Assembly: GCA_025352305.1 (NCBI GenBank)
Contig: JANXTQ010000109.1
Location: 1 to 17,807 of the forward strand
Reading direction: 5' to 3'
Origin: Actinomycetes bacterium
Lineage (GTDB): Bacteria; Actinomycetota; Acidimicrobiia; Acidimicrobiales; RAAP-2
Length of the DNA: 17,807 nucleotides
Shown: positions 1 to 7,296 of the stretch, piece by piece
Layout: each line of letters starts with the position of its first letter
Numbering within the stretch: the stretch's first letter is position 1
Program-made: the position numbers and the translations under genes
The notes under the pieces: model-generated
Seen by the model: the letters and a program-made list of their open reading frames with translations, nothing else
Told to the model about the DNA's origin: nothing
The model's database searches: none

Positions 1-458
1 GGAAGATTCTTGGCAATCGCTAGGTCGACTGCCGATTGGAATTTCTCGCCACTAATGACTCCGAGAGATCCCGCAAAGAAGTCCCAGTTCATGGCAAACA
101 GCACAACCGGATTGCCCATCACGTTGGCGAGGCCGTACGTCGAGGACTCGTTCTTTCCTCGTTTGGACTCTCGGCGCAGCTTGTCGGTATAGGACTCGTC
201 TGATTCGGTTCCGTGACCACGGCGCACTAGTCCAATGAGATCCTTACCAATTCTCCATCGCCCGTGAACGCCCTTGAAGTGCACGAGCTCTTGAAAACTG
301 AGTAGTTGGGTGGGGATGTTGACCTTGCGCCGATTGCGCAGGTGTGCTTCCACCTCCGGCTTAAAAACCGGTAAACCCTCGGGGTGGCCCTCACCAAAGT
401 ACGTCTCGTCTAGCTCAGGGTCCGGTGACGAAGCGCCTCGTTGCGCAGCATCTGACAT
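1..458 (-). CDS. Acetyl-CoA carboxylase carboxyltransferase (AccD-like), 5' part only
   Basis: This is the first 152 codons of a gene that continues past the left edge. The protein would transfer the carboxyl group from carboxybiotin to acetyl-CoA or a related acyl-CoA, the committed step of fatty acid synthesis. Residues from about 105 carry YGLANVMGNPVVLFAMNWDF followed by FAGSLGVISGEKF, the glycine-rich first part of the crotonase-fold carboxyltransferase beta domain (compare the FMGGSMGSVVG stretch of E. coli AccD). The segment VHFKGVHGRWRIG lies before it. No CxxC zinc-finger cysteines precede the domain, unlike E. coli AccD. The ATG at 458 is preceded by a CATAAT box at 466-471, which would start the transcript one base before the ATG. 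The partner alpha domain and biotin subunit are not visible. A propionyl-CoA or other acyl-CoA carboxylase beta subunit is the main alternative. Confidence 0.72.
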   Translation of the reverse strand, partial: MSDAAQRGASSPDPELDETYFGEGHPEGLPVFKPEVEAHLRNRRKVNIPTQLLSFQELVHFKGVHGRWRIGKDLIGLVRRGHGTESDESYTDKLRRESKRGKNESSTYGLANVMGNPVVLFAMNWDFFAGSLGVISGEKFQSAVDLAIAKNL

Positions 459-614
459 TGATTCGATTATGCCACAGTCATTGACAAAAATTTTGGGCGA
501 GACGCGACGTCCATGCGTGTCTCAACAACATCGCTTTCACATTTCGAGCGCACCGAGCAGTAGCCAACGTCGTTAGCGGATCAGTCGGCAACCTAGGCTC
601 ACTCGGGGGTGACA
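459..614. promoter_or_regulatory. Divergent intergenic region between the carboxyltransferase and P450 genes
   Basis: No gene was found in this stretch. On the minus strand CATAAT (466-471) is a five-of-six match to a -10 box for the carboxyltransferase gene. On the plus strand TAGGCT (594-599) is an actinobacterial-style -10 box for the P450 gene. An imperfect dyad, GAGAC (499-503) and GTCTC (519-523), lies between them and could bind a regulator. No convincing -35 partner was found for either box. Confidence 0.4.
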
Positions 615-1865
615 ATGTCGTCATCAAATAGTGGCGTCGACATTACGAGCCACGACACGTACGTCGGTGGAGTTCCGCACGCCGAATTTGCACGACTGCG
701 CAGTGAGAGCCCCGTCTCGTGGACGCCCGAGCGCGACGGGGGTCGGGGATTTTGGAGCCTCACGAAATATGACGACGTTCTGTTTGCCAGTCGACACGCC
801 GAAATTTTTTCCAGCGCCTACGGAATTCGACTCGAAGACATGGACCACGATGAGGCGGCGGCGAGACGCACGCTTATGGAAATGGATCCGCCCGAGCACA
901 CTGTGCTTCGTCGCTTAGTTAACCGCCCTTTCACTCCCCGAGCCGTCACCGAGTACGAAGGCGCCGTTCGCGAAATTGCTCGAGAACTTCTAGTACGCCT
1001 GAACCGCCAGGAGAGCTTCGATTTTGTTTCAACGGTGGCGCGCGAACTGCCGCTGCGAATGCTGGGGCGTCTGTTGGGGCTACCCGACAGCGACCTGGAG
1101 TGGTTGGTGAGTCGTGGAGACGCACTCATTGGTAACTCTGATCCCGAGTTCACGGACTACGTGGTGGATCAAAGCGATACGTCGGCGTATCGGCTGTTGC
1201 CGTTTCGAAGTCCCGTTTCACTCGAACTGTTTGAGTACGCGCAAGCGGCACTGGATCAACGACGCAACGTTCCCACTCACGACGTGCTGTCAGCTCTGCT
1301 CGCTCCCACCGTGAGTGGCGAGCAGCTCGATGATTTGGCGCTCAAGAATTTCTTCACGTTGATGGTGGCAGCTGGCAATGACACCACGCGCTATACGTTG
1401 GCTCGAGCCGTTGAGCTGTTCATTGAGCGTCCCGAGATTCTCGACCGATTTCGATTGGGCGAACTTGCAGAGAAGCGAGCAATCGTTGAGGAGATTTTGC
1501 GCCTCGCGAGCACCACCATGCACTTTCGCCGCACATTGTTAGTTGACACCGAGATGCGTGGCGTTTCCATGAAGGCCGGGGACAAAGTGGTGTTGTGGTA
1601 CGTGTCAGCCAACTACGACGAGGACCATTTCGCCGACGCCACTGAGTTTCGCCCCGAGCGAACCCCGAACGACCACGTAGCTTTTGGTCTGCACAGCGCG
1701 CATCTTTGTTTGGGAGCTCACCTCGCTCGCCTCGAGCTTCGTGTGATGTTCGAAGAGATGGCCAACAGTTGGCTGGACATTAAGTCAGCTGGATCCTCTG
1801 AGCGATTCAGGTCCAATTTCATTAGTGGAGTGAAGCGTCAGCCCATTTCGGTGACGTGGCGTTAG
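615..1865 (+). CDS. Cytochrome P450, CYP125/CYP142-like
   Basis: This 416-residue P450 is full length for a soluble bacterial monooxygenase, which inserts one oxygen atom using electrons from a ferredoxin partner. The C-helix motif DPPEHTVLRRLVN is near residue 92. The I-helix oxygen-activation motif AAGNDTT is at 252-258, with Asn where many P450s have Glu. The ExxR pair is E293 and R296. The haem loop FGLHSAHLCLG contains the axial Cys at about 365. The spacing of that loop and the ending RSNFISGVKRQP resemble CYP125-type steroid or terpene hydroxylases. Serine replaces the usual glycine four residues before the Cys. An alternative GTG start lies at 609; I prefer the ATG at 615 because a GGGGG run at 605-609 could serve as its ribosome site. 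No ferredoxin or reductase gene is nearby. Its stop codon overlaps that of the glutamine-synthetase-like gene. The substrate is unknown; a role in the adjacent aromatic pathway is inference. Confidence 0.93.
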   Translation: MSSSNSGVDITSHDTYVGGVPHAEFARLRSESPVSWTPERDGGRGFWSLTKYDDVLFASRHAEIFSSAYGIRLEDMDHDEAAARRTLMEMDPPEHTVLRRLVNRPFTPRAVTEYEGAVREIARELLVRLNRQESFDFVSTVARELPLRMLGRLLGLPDSDLEWLVSRGDALIGNSDPEFTDYVVDQSDTSAYRLLPFRSPVSLELFEYAQAALDQRRNVPTHDVLSALLAPTVSGEQLDDLALKNFFTLMVAAGNDTTRYTLARAVELFIERPEILDRFRLGELAEKRAIVEEILRLASTTMHFRRTLLVDTEMRGVSMKAGDKVVLWYVSANYDEDHFADATEFRPERTPNDHVAFGLHSAHLCLGAHLARLELRVMFEEMANSWLDIKSAGSSERFRSNFISGVKRQPISVTWR

Positions 1866-3151
1866 AGAAACGAACGATATTCGCGCGTTTCCCAGTCGGT
1901 CGTGAATTCACTGAAGCGTTGCCACTCGGTGCGCTTGACAGCAACGTGCTGAGCCACGATTTCGCTGCCGATCGCCGCTACTAGTTCGCTGTCCGCGACG
2001 AGGGCGTCGAGGGCGGCACCCAGATTGTCGGGCGCACCCGTTGTTGCGTCAATCGTATTTAGACCGTTGCCCGTTTCTGCGGGGCCGAGTTCAAGAGAGT
2101 TCGTTACGCCGAGGCGCGCAGCGTGAAGTAGCGCCGCTAGAGCGCTGTGTACGGGTGCAGCACCGTCGCTCAGGCGGTGCTCGAGGCGAGCGGACTCATT
2201 GCGATCGGGTGGAACGCGAACCGTTGCTCCACGGTGGTCGTAGCCCCAGTTCGCCCAGTAGCCCGATAGCGAGCCCGGTCGAAGTCGTTTATAGGCGTTG
2301 ACGGTCGGAGCACAGAGTCCCGCTAACGCTTGATGGTGTTCCAGCATCCCCGCGATGCACTGGCGAGCGAGTATCGAAAGACCATCCGACTGATTCGGGT
2401 CATTAATTGCATTGTTATCGGTGGCGTCTCTGAGTGAGACGTTGAGATGAAGTCCGGAGCCGCTTCGATTGTTGAGAGGTTTACCCATAAAGCTGAGCAT
2501 CAGGCCCTTGCGTTGGGCGACCTCGCGCGCCAGTACCTTAAAGAGAAATCCGTCGTCCGCGGCGTGCAGTGCTTCGTTGTATCGAAGGGTGAATTCGAAC
2601 TGCGGTGCGTCAAACTCGGAATTTACCGATTCAAGCGGAATCTGTGCCGCCTCACAGGCGGCCCAGATGTCATCAACCAATCCGTAGGGATCTACGGATG
2701 AACCGGTCCCGTAGACAAATGCTCCAGGAGTATCAATAGGGCGCCACCCACCATTGCCGTCGGGTTCAAAAATGTAGGCCTCAAACTCCAATCCGCAGTC
2801 CACGCTGTAGCCGAGATCGCTCCACGCCGATATGGCTCGACGAAGTGCGGCGCGAGGCGCGACCGCAACGGGCTCACCGTGGCGAACGAGGTCCGCAACA
2901 ACCACACGGGTACCTGACTCCCAACTCGGACGAAGATCCGACATCTCAAAGATGGCGTCCATGTCCGGGAGGCCCTCATTCCACAGCGAGCCCGGCGTCT
3001 CGGGGGTCATTTCGCGGTCGTAGCCGAGTGCCCACAGACCCGTGCAGTGACGTACTCCACGTTGCGCCAATGACGCGGGAACGTACTTGCCGCGCGCTAG
3101 TCCGAGATGATCGGGCCACAGCACCCGCACTCGGTCGTATGTCTGATCCAC
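1862..3151 (-). CDS. Glutamine synthetase family protein (gamma-glutamyl amine/amide ligase type)
   Basis: This 429-residue protein has the glutamine synthetase fold, which activates the glutamate side chain with ATP and joins it to ammonia or an amine. The metal and substrate residues are present: EFE (E122, E124), SEFDAPQFEF (E179, E186), GSGLH (H235), YKRLRPG (R289), TVRVP (R312) and RLEHR (E324, R326). It is closer in type to PuuA, IpuC or GlnA3/GlnA4-like ligases than to the assimilatory enzyme, and it sits in a catabolic context. The start is taken as the GTG at 3151: AGGGGG stands six bases upstream and the N-terminal beta-grasp domain (YDRVRVLWPDHLG) begins at once. The longer open frame to a TTG at 3244 would add 31 residues with no family character. 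It is divergent from the meta-cleavage operon. Known relatives gamma-glutamylate polyamines, ethanolamine, isopropylamine or aniline; the substrate here cannot be told. Confidence 0.85.
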   Translation of the reverse strand: MDQTYDRVRVLWPDHLGLARGKYVPASLAQRGVRHCTGLWALGYDREMTPETPGSLWNEGLPDMDAIFEMSDLRPSWESGTRVVVADLVRHGEPVAVAPRAALRRAISAWSDLGYSVDCGLEFEAYIFEPDGNGGWRPIDTPGAFVYGTGSSVDPYGLVDDIWAACEAAQIPLESVNSEFDAPQFEFTLRYNEALHAADDGFLFKVLAREVAQRKGLMLSFMGKPLNNRSGSGLHLNVSLRDATDNNAINDPNQSDGLSILARQCIAGMLEHHQALAGLCAPTVNAYKRLRPGSLSGYWANWGYDHRGATVRVPPDRNESARLEHRLSDGAAPVHSALAALLHAARLGVTNSLELGPAETGNGLNTIDATTGAPDNLGAALDALVADSELVAAIGSEIVAQHVAVKRTEWQRFSEFTTDWETREYRSFL

Positions 3152-3256
3152 TGGTCCCCCTGAACTCAGGCGCAACGTATCACGAGCGTGCTCTGCACTC
3201 CCTGATGGGCTTTGTAGTGTGAAGGGCGCGGTAGCCCTACTCAACGACGAGGTGGC
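3152..3256. promoter_or_regulatory. Divergent control region with two inverted repeats (ligase / meta-cleavage operon)
   Basis: This 105-base gap separates the GTG of the ligase from the ATG of the FAH-fold gene. CCTGA-AC-TCAGG (3159-3170) is a 5-bp dyad that overlaps the ligase ribosome site on the minus strand. AGGGC-gcggta-GCCCT (3223-3238) is a second dyad upstream of the plus-strand operon. TAGTGT (3215-3220) is a weak -10 candidate. The two arrangements suggest one regulator controlling both directions, but no regulator gene adjoins the region. Confidence 0.4.
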
Positions 3257-4150
3257 ATGGAGTTTCGAAGAGTCTTGTTAGATGGCTCACCCACCGACGT
3301 TGTTCGAGAAGGCAGCCTGCTGCGCGCCCGCGATGGACGCAGCGTTGACGCTGAAACAGCGATCCACCTAGCTCCCGTGGCACCGAGCAAGATACTTTGT
3401 TGTCATCTCAATCACGTGTCGCGGGTTCGCGAGTTTGGCGTGGATCTGCCACCCGCACCGACCTACTTTCATAAGCCCATTACGGCACTCAATGTTCACA
3501 ACGGCGCTGTGGTTCGCCCGGCTAACTGTCACTACCTCAACTACGAAGGCGAAGTGGCAATCATCATTGGACGAACGGCTCGCAACATTCGCATGGAGGA
3601 TGCGGGCGAGTACATAGCTGGTTACAGCGTCGCCAACGATTTTGGGCTGCACGACTTTCGCGATACCGATGCGGGATCAATGTTGCGCGTCAAGGGCGCC
3701 GACACGCTGTGTCCAGTCGGTCCTGGACTCGTGACCGACTGGGATTTTCGTGACAAGGAGATGCTCACCACCGTCAACGGTGTTACTCGACAACATGGAT
3801 CTACTAGCGAGATGGCGTGGGATATGCACTATCTCGTCGCCGACCTCGCCCGTCTCATCACCTTGATTCCGGGCGACATCATCCTTTCGGGAACGCCAGC
3901 GGTCTCGCGCCCGGTTGAACCCGGTGACGTTGTTGAGGTCAGCGTGGAGGGCCTCGGCACTTTGCGCAGCCATATTGTCTCGTCGCCGGAACCCGTCAGC
4001 TCGCAGGTCGGCGCTCAGCCCACGGCCACCGAAGAGGTGCTGTCGACCGCCCTCGGTGGCGACTGGGAGTTTCGCGGTCAGCGTCGACCCGTGGCGACCG
4101 AGCGATCCCAGTTGCCCTTTCCCGACGTACATCCGCACGTGAGTTCATGA
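3257..4150 (+). CDS. Fumarylacetoacetase-fold enzyme (HpaG-like decarboxylase/isomerase)
   Basis: This 297-residue protein has the FAH fold used by hydrolases, decarboxylases and isomerases of 2-oxo diacids. The metal ligands are visible: YEGE (E97, E99) and ANDF (D128). KGAD (146-149), SGTP (211-214) and EPGDVVEVSVEGLGTL are also typical. In the homoprotocatechuate pathway HpaG decarboxylates 5-carboxymethyl-2-oxo-hex-3-ene-1,7-dioate and isomerises the product; that assignment here rests mainly on the neighbours. Residues 241-297 form an extra C-terminal tail, rich in Pro, Arg and Ser, beyond the usual fold. The ATG at 3257 follows GAGGTGG. The gene overlaps the next by four bases (ATGA), so translation is probably coupled. 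It is the first gene of a four-gene operon. Other FAH reactions, such as acylpyruvate hydrolysis, cannot be excluded. Confidence 0.82.
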   Translation: MEFRRVLLDGSPTDVVREGSLLRARDGRSVDAETAIHLAPVAPSKILCCHLNHVSRVREFGVDLPPAPTYFHKPITALNVHNGAVVRPANCHYLNYEGEVAIIIGRTARNIRMEDAGEYIAGYSVANDFGLHDFRDTDAGSMLRVKGADTLCPVGPGLVTDWDFRDKEMLTTVNGVTRQHGSTSEMAWDMHYLVADLARLITLIPGDIILSGTPAVSRPVEPGDVVEVSVEGLGTLRSHIVSSPEPVSSQVGAQPTATEEVLSTALGGDWEFRGQRRPVATERSQLPFPDVHPHVSS

Positions 4151-5616
4151 GTACCGATCGCCGCATCGACGTTGACGGCGTGTCGGTAAGTGCGTGTCAC
4201 TTCATTGGTGGAGAGCGAGTGGACTCACCGGAGACCTTTGAGGATCGTTCTCCACTTCGCTGGGAGTGGAAATTGGCTGACGTGGCGCGCGGTGGCGCAC
4301 TCGAAGCCCAGCACGCGGTGAGCGCAGCGAAAGTCGCTTTTGGCCAATGGTCGCAACTGAGTTCGCACGAGCGCAGTGAGTACTTGCACCGACTCGCCGA
4401 TCTCATTGACGAGAACGTCGACATGATTGCCCACGTTGAGTGTCTGGACATGGCGATGCTCGAAGAGAGTTTGCGACTACGAGTCATTCCCCGCGGTGCC
4501 CGAAATTTTCGTGCGTACGGTGAACTGGCCGCGAACTACGAATCACGTCAATGGGAGTCCAACGGAACGGCCAACACCGTCTTGCGAATGCCGGCCGGAC
4601 CAACGGTCATCGTCACTCCGTGGAACGCCCCTTTCATGTTGTCCACGTGGAAGTGTGCGCCGGCGCTGGCTGCGGGAAACACCGTCATTCTTAAACCGGC
4701 CGAATGGTCACCCCTCAGTTGTTCACTGCTCATGGACCTCGTTCAACAAGCGGAGTTTCCACCCGGCGTCTTTAATTTGGTGCAAGGTTTCGGCAATGAA
4801 GTCGGAGCAGCTCTGGTGAGTGATCCGCGCGTGCGACGAATCTCCTTTACGGGATCTCCCGCGACGGGTCGACTCATCGGAGAAGCGGCAGCGCGCAATC
4901 TGGTTCCCTTTACCGCGGAGTTAGGCGGGAAAGGTCCGTTCATGGTTTTCGCCGACGCGGACCTCGATGCCGCGGCGCACAAGGCTGCCGTTATGTATGA
5001 CGACGCCGGACAGGTCTGTTTAGCCGGGACGCGACTGCTCGTCGAAGAGTCAGTGCGAGAGAGGTTCCTCGTCCTCTTTCACGAGGCCACGTTGCAACAC
5101 GTGCTCGGAGACAGCCGAGAGTCCGCAACAACTATCTCTCCGCTGATTCACCCCGATCATTTGGCCCGAGTGGACGCTTTCGTGCAGCGCGCTCGAACGC
5201 ACGGCGATGAGGTCCACTTCGGCGGCCAGGCTCACACCGCGGGAGCTCTCTGGTATGAACCAACGCTGATCTCGCCGCTGAGCAACGAGTCCGAAGTCGT
5301 GCAAAACGAAGTTTTTGGACCGGTACTTACTATCCAGAGTTTCACGGATGAGGCTGAAGCCATTGAGTTGGCCAACTCCACTGCGTACGGGTTGTCGGCA
5401 ATCGTGTACACGAGCAACGAGTCTCGAGCACAACGTCTCGGTGCGGCTCTACGTGCTGGAACGATCTGGATTAATACTTTCTTGGTGCGTGATCTCACGG
5501 CGCCCTTCGGCGGAGCAGGAATCTCCGGAATTGGCCGTGAGGGTGGGGACTACGCACTCGACTTTTACTCCGACCTAAAGACGCTCCAGATTAAGGAGGG
5601 CACCGTCCATGGGTGA
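4147..5616 (+). CDS. Aldehyde dehydrogenase, HpaE-like (5-carboxymethyl-2-hydroxymuconate semialdehyde dehydrogenase)
   Basis: This 489-residue NAD(P)-dependent aldehyde dehydrogenase matches the roughly 488 residues of E. coli HpaE. It would oxidise the semialdehyde from ring cleavage to the diacid. Visible family motifs are TPWNAPFMLSTWK (catalytic N160), KPAEWSPL (K183, cofactor binding), FTGSPATG (234-241, cofactor loop), ELGGK (general base E258), GQVCLAG (nucleophile C291) and EVFGPV. The phrase NAPFMLSTWK is nearly the same in HpaE. The gene overlaps both neighbours, by four bases upstream and eight downstream, and lies directly before the ring-cleavage dioxygenase, which supports the role. 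A 2-hydroxymuconate or 2-aminomuconate semialdehyde dehydrogenase is the main alternative. Confidence is high for the family and moderate for the substrate. Confidence 0.88.
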   Translation: MSTDRRIDVDGVSVSACHFIGGERVDSPETFEDRSPLRWEWKLADVARGGALEAQHAVSAAKVAFGQWSQLSSHERSEYLHRLADLIDENVDMIAHVECLDMAMLEESLRLRVIPRGARNFRAYGELAANYESRQWESNGTANTVLRMPAGPTVIVTPWNAPFMLSTWKCAPALAAGNTVILKPAEWSPLSCSLLMDLVQQAEFPPGVFNLVQGFGNEVGAALVSDPRVRRISFTGSPATGRLIGEAAARNLVPFTAELGGKGPFMVFADADLDAAAHKAAVMYDDAGQVCLAGTRLLVEESVRERFLVLFHEATLQHVLGDSRESATTISPLIHPDHLARVDAFVQRARTHGDEVHFGGQAHTAGALWYEPTLISPLSNESEVVQNEVFGPVLTIQSFTDEAEAIELANSTAYGLSAIVYTSNESRAQRLGAALRAGTIWINTFLVRDLTAPFGGAGISGIGREGGDYALDFYSDLKTLQIKEGTVHG

Positions 5617-6496
5617 GATTGTGGGAGCGGCGCTACTCAGCCACGTGCCGACGATTGTTCTGCCGGAAGAGATTCGCCGCGAAATCAATAACGGGCACGA
5701 GAGCACGCTGCACAGTGGCCTGCACCAACTGCGTCGTGACGTCTTTGATCGACTTCGTCCCGATGTCGTAGTGGTCTTTGATAGCCACTGGTTCAGCACC
5801 GTCGAGTTTGTCGTGACCTCGGCGGATCGACGACACGGACTGTTCACGTCCGAAGAGTTGCCGCGGGGAATGTCCAGTGTGCCCTACGACATGCCCGGGA
5901 GCCGCTCGCTCGCTGAACGTATTGGTGAGATCGCCCAACAAACGAACGACTGCTGGATTACACCCATTGACAATGAGCATCTGCCCGTTACGTACGCGAC
6001 GGTCAATCTTTTGCCCTTTCTTCAATCTGATGAAGCGTGGATCTCCCTGTCGGTCTGTCAAACCGCTGAGGCGCGTGACTTTTCACTCGTGGGCGAGGTC
6101 GTGGCGCGCGCCGTGGCCGACAGTGATCTACGCGTGGTGCTCGTGGCGTCCGGCGCGCTGAGCCACACTTTTCATACGCTGCGCACGGTACGTCAACACG
6201 AAGCGGCGGACATCACACACATCTACTCCGAGGCCGCTCGCCAAGCAGACGAGAGAGTGTTGGACGCCTTTTCGAGGGGCGACCACGCTCAAGTTCTCGC
6301 CGAGATGCCCCAGTTCGCTCAGGTCAAACCCGAGGGCCGCTTCGCGCACTATCTCATGATGATTGGCGCACTGGGCGGAGCAAACTGCGTCGCGCCGGGA
6401 GTCATGTACTCGCAGTACGAAAACGCCATCGGCACCGGACAAGCTCACGTGTGGTTTGAGCAACCGACCGCTGGCTGGACTAAGGAGAGTTCATGA
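5609..6496 (+). CDS. Class III extradiol ring-cleavage dioxygenase, HpaD-like (3,4-dihydroxyphenylacetate 2,3-dioxygenase type)
   Basis: This 295-residue protein belongs to the LigB/HpaD class III Fe(II) extradiol dioxygenases, which open a catechol ring beside the hydroxyl pair. The metal triad is visible as SHVP (H12), FDSHW (H60) and PEGRF (E242), at almost the same positions as H12, H61 and E242 of LigB. ASGALSH (H186) supplies the likely acid-base histidine. ADRRHGLFTSEELPRGM lines up by eye with the HpaD stretch ADHFEGVYTSNELPHFI. Start choice: the ATG at 5609 follows AAGGAGGG (5593-5600), one of the best ribosome sites in the window, although it overlaps the dehydrogenase stop by eight bases. 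It would make the semialdehyde used by the upstream dehydrogenase. The exact catechol is unproven; a 2-aminophenol dioxygenase is possible because that enzyme shares the fold. Confidence 0.87.
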   Translation: MGEIVGAALLSHVPTIVLPEEIRREINNGHESTLHSGLHQLRRDVFDRLRPDVVVVFDSHWFSTVEFVVTSADRRHGLFTSEELPRGMSSVPYDMPGSRSLAERIGEIAQQTNDCWITPIDNEHLPVTYATVNLLPFLQSDEAWISLSVCQTAEARDFSLVGEVVARAVADSDLRVVLVASGALSHTFHTLRTVRQHEAADITHIYSEAARQADERVLDAFSRGDHAQVLAEMPQFAQVKPEGRFAHYLMMIGALGGANCVAPGVMYSQYENAIGTGQAHVWFEQPTAGWTKESS

Positions 6497-7296
6497 CGCT
6501 TAAGGGAGTTCCCTTTCCTCGAACAACGAGTGGTCGAGCGTCACTGCTACCCGCTCCCCCGTGGCACTACTCCGGCGATTTGCTCACTGTTGAGTACCGC
6601 ACCGATCCGAGCGCGGTGCGAGAGATGCTGCCCGAGGAACTATCGCTCGTTGATGACGCCGACGACCCGGGTGCGGTTGCGTTCATTTGGGCGGACTGGC
6701 AAAGCTGCGGTGACAATGAGGAAGAGTTACTCGACCCCGTTCGTTCCCAGTACCGAGAGGCCTACGTGGTCGTTCGTTGTAAGTTCCGTGATCAAATTTT
6801 CAGTCGCTGCGTCTTTATTTGGGTGGACAAGGACTTCGCTCTGGTGCGCGGATACCTGCAGGGATATCCGAAGAAGCTCGGATCCATCCATCAGACCCGC
6901 CCCGTCACCGTGGGACGCGCCGGTCCGCGCCTTGGCGCCGGAGGCCGATTTGGAATGACGTTGGCCGCGTCCGATCGCCGTTTGGCACAGGCGACGGTCA
7001 CGCTAGATGGCGTTGGAACATCGAACGGTTTTGTCAACGGGCACCCGATGCTTCATCACCGCTGGTTTCCAACACTCGAGTTCAACGGTCGTGATTCGCT
7101 CGATGAAGTCGTCACCATGTCGGGCACCAACGTCGAACTCGGTGAGGTGTTCGCGGGTACGGCCACGTTGGAGCTGTTTGATTCGCCAAGCGAAGAGCTG
7201 ACGAGGCTCGCCCCGCGTGAAATCCTGGGCGGATACTTTCGTTCGGTCGGCACCACTTTTAGCGGTGGAACTACCCTTCGCTCGACGACTCAGTAG
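6493..7296 (+). CDS. Acetoacetate decarboxylase (ADC) superfamily enzyme
   Basis: This 267-residue protein has features of the ADC fold: a beta-rich start (YSGDLLTVEYRTDP, MLPEELSLVDD), an acidic SQYREAYVVVRCKF stretch with E89, and GYPKKLGSIH (124-133). The PKK pair (K127, K128) is where family members form a Schiff base with a keto acid. True ADC decarboxylates acetoacetate, but relatives such as Swit_4259 act as aldolase-dehydratases on pyruvate. The gene is the last of the operon, coupled by ATGA overlap and preceded by AAGGAG, so it probably acts on a 2-oxo acid from ring cleavage. Genes for the usual hydratase and aldolase are absent here, and it could replace one of them or the decarboxylation step; that is inference. 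Its last 26 bases overlap the end of the opposing SRPBCC gene. Confidence 0.78.
   Translation: MTLKGVPFPRTTSGRASLLPAPPWHYSGDLLTVEYRTDPSAVREMLPEELSLVDDADDPGAVAFIWADWQSCGDNEEELLDPVRSQYREAYVVVRCKFRDQIFSRCVFIWVDKDFALVRGYLQGYPKKLGSIHQTRPVTVGRAGPRLGAGGRFGMTLAASDRRLAQATVTLDGVGTSNGFVNGHPMLHHRWFPTLEFNGRDSLDEVVTMSGTNVELGEVFAGTATLELFDSPSEELTRLAPREILGGYFRSVGTTFSGGTTLRSTTQ

Noticed and set aside
481..509. TTGACA at 481-486 as a -35 box for the P450 gene.
   Set aside because: No -10 box lies 16-18 bases downstream, and the gene start is more than 120 bases away with a closer -10 box at 594-599.
3677..4138. A 153-codon minus-strand open frame opposite the FAH-fold gene.
   Set aside because: It is a codon-bias shadow of a gene whose motifs are clear; no start signal or recognised motif is present.
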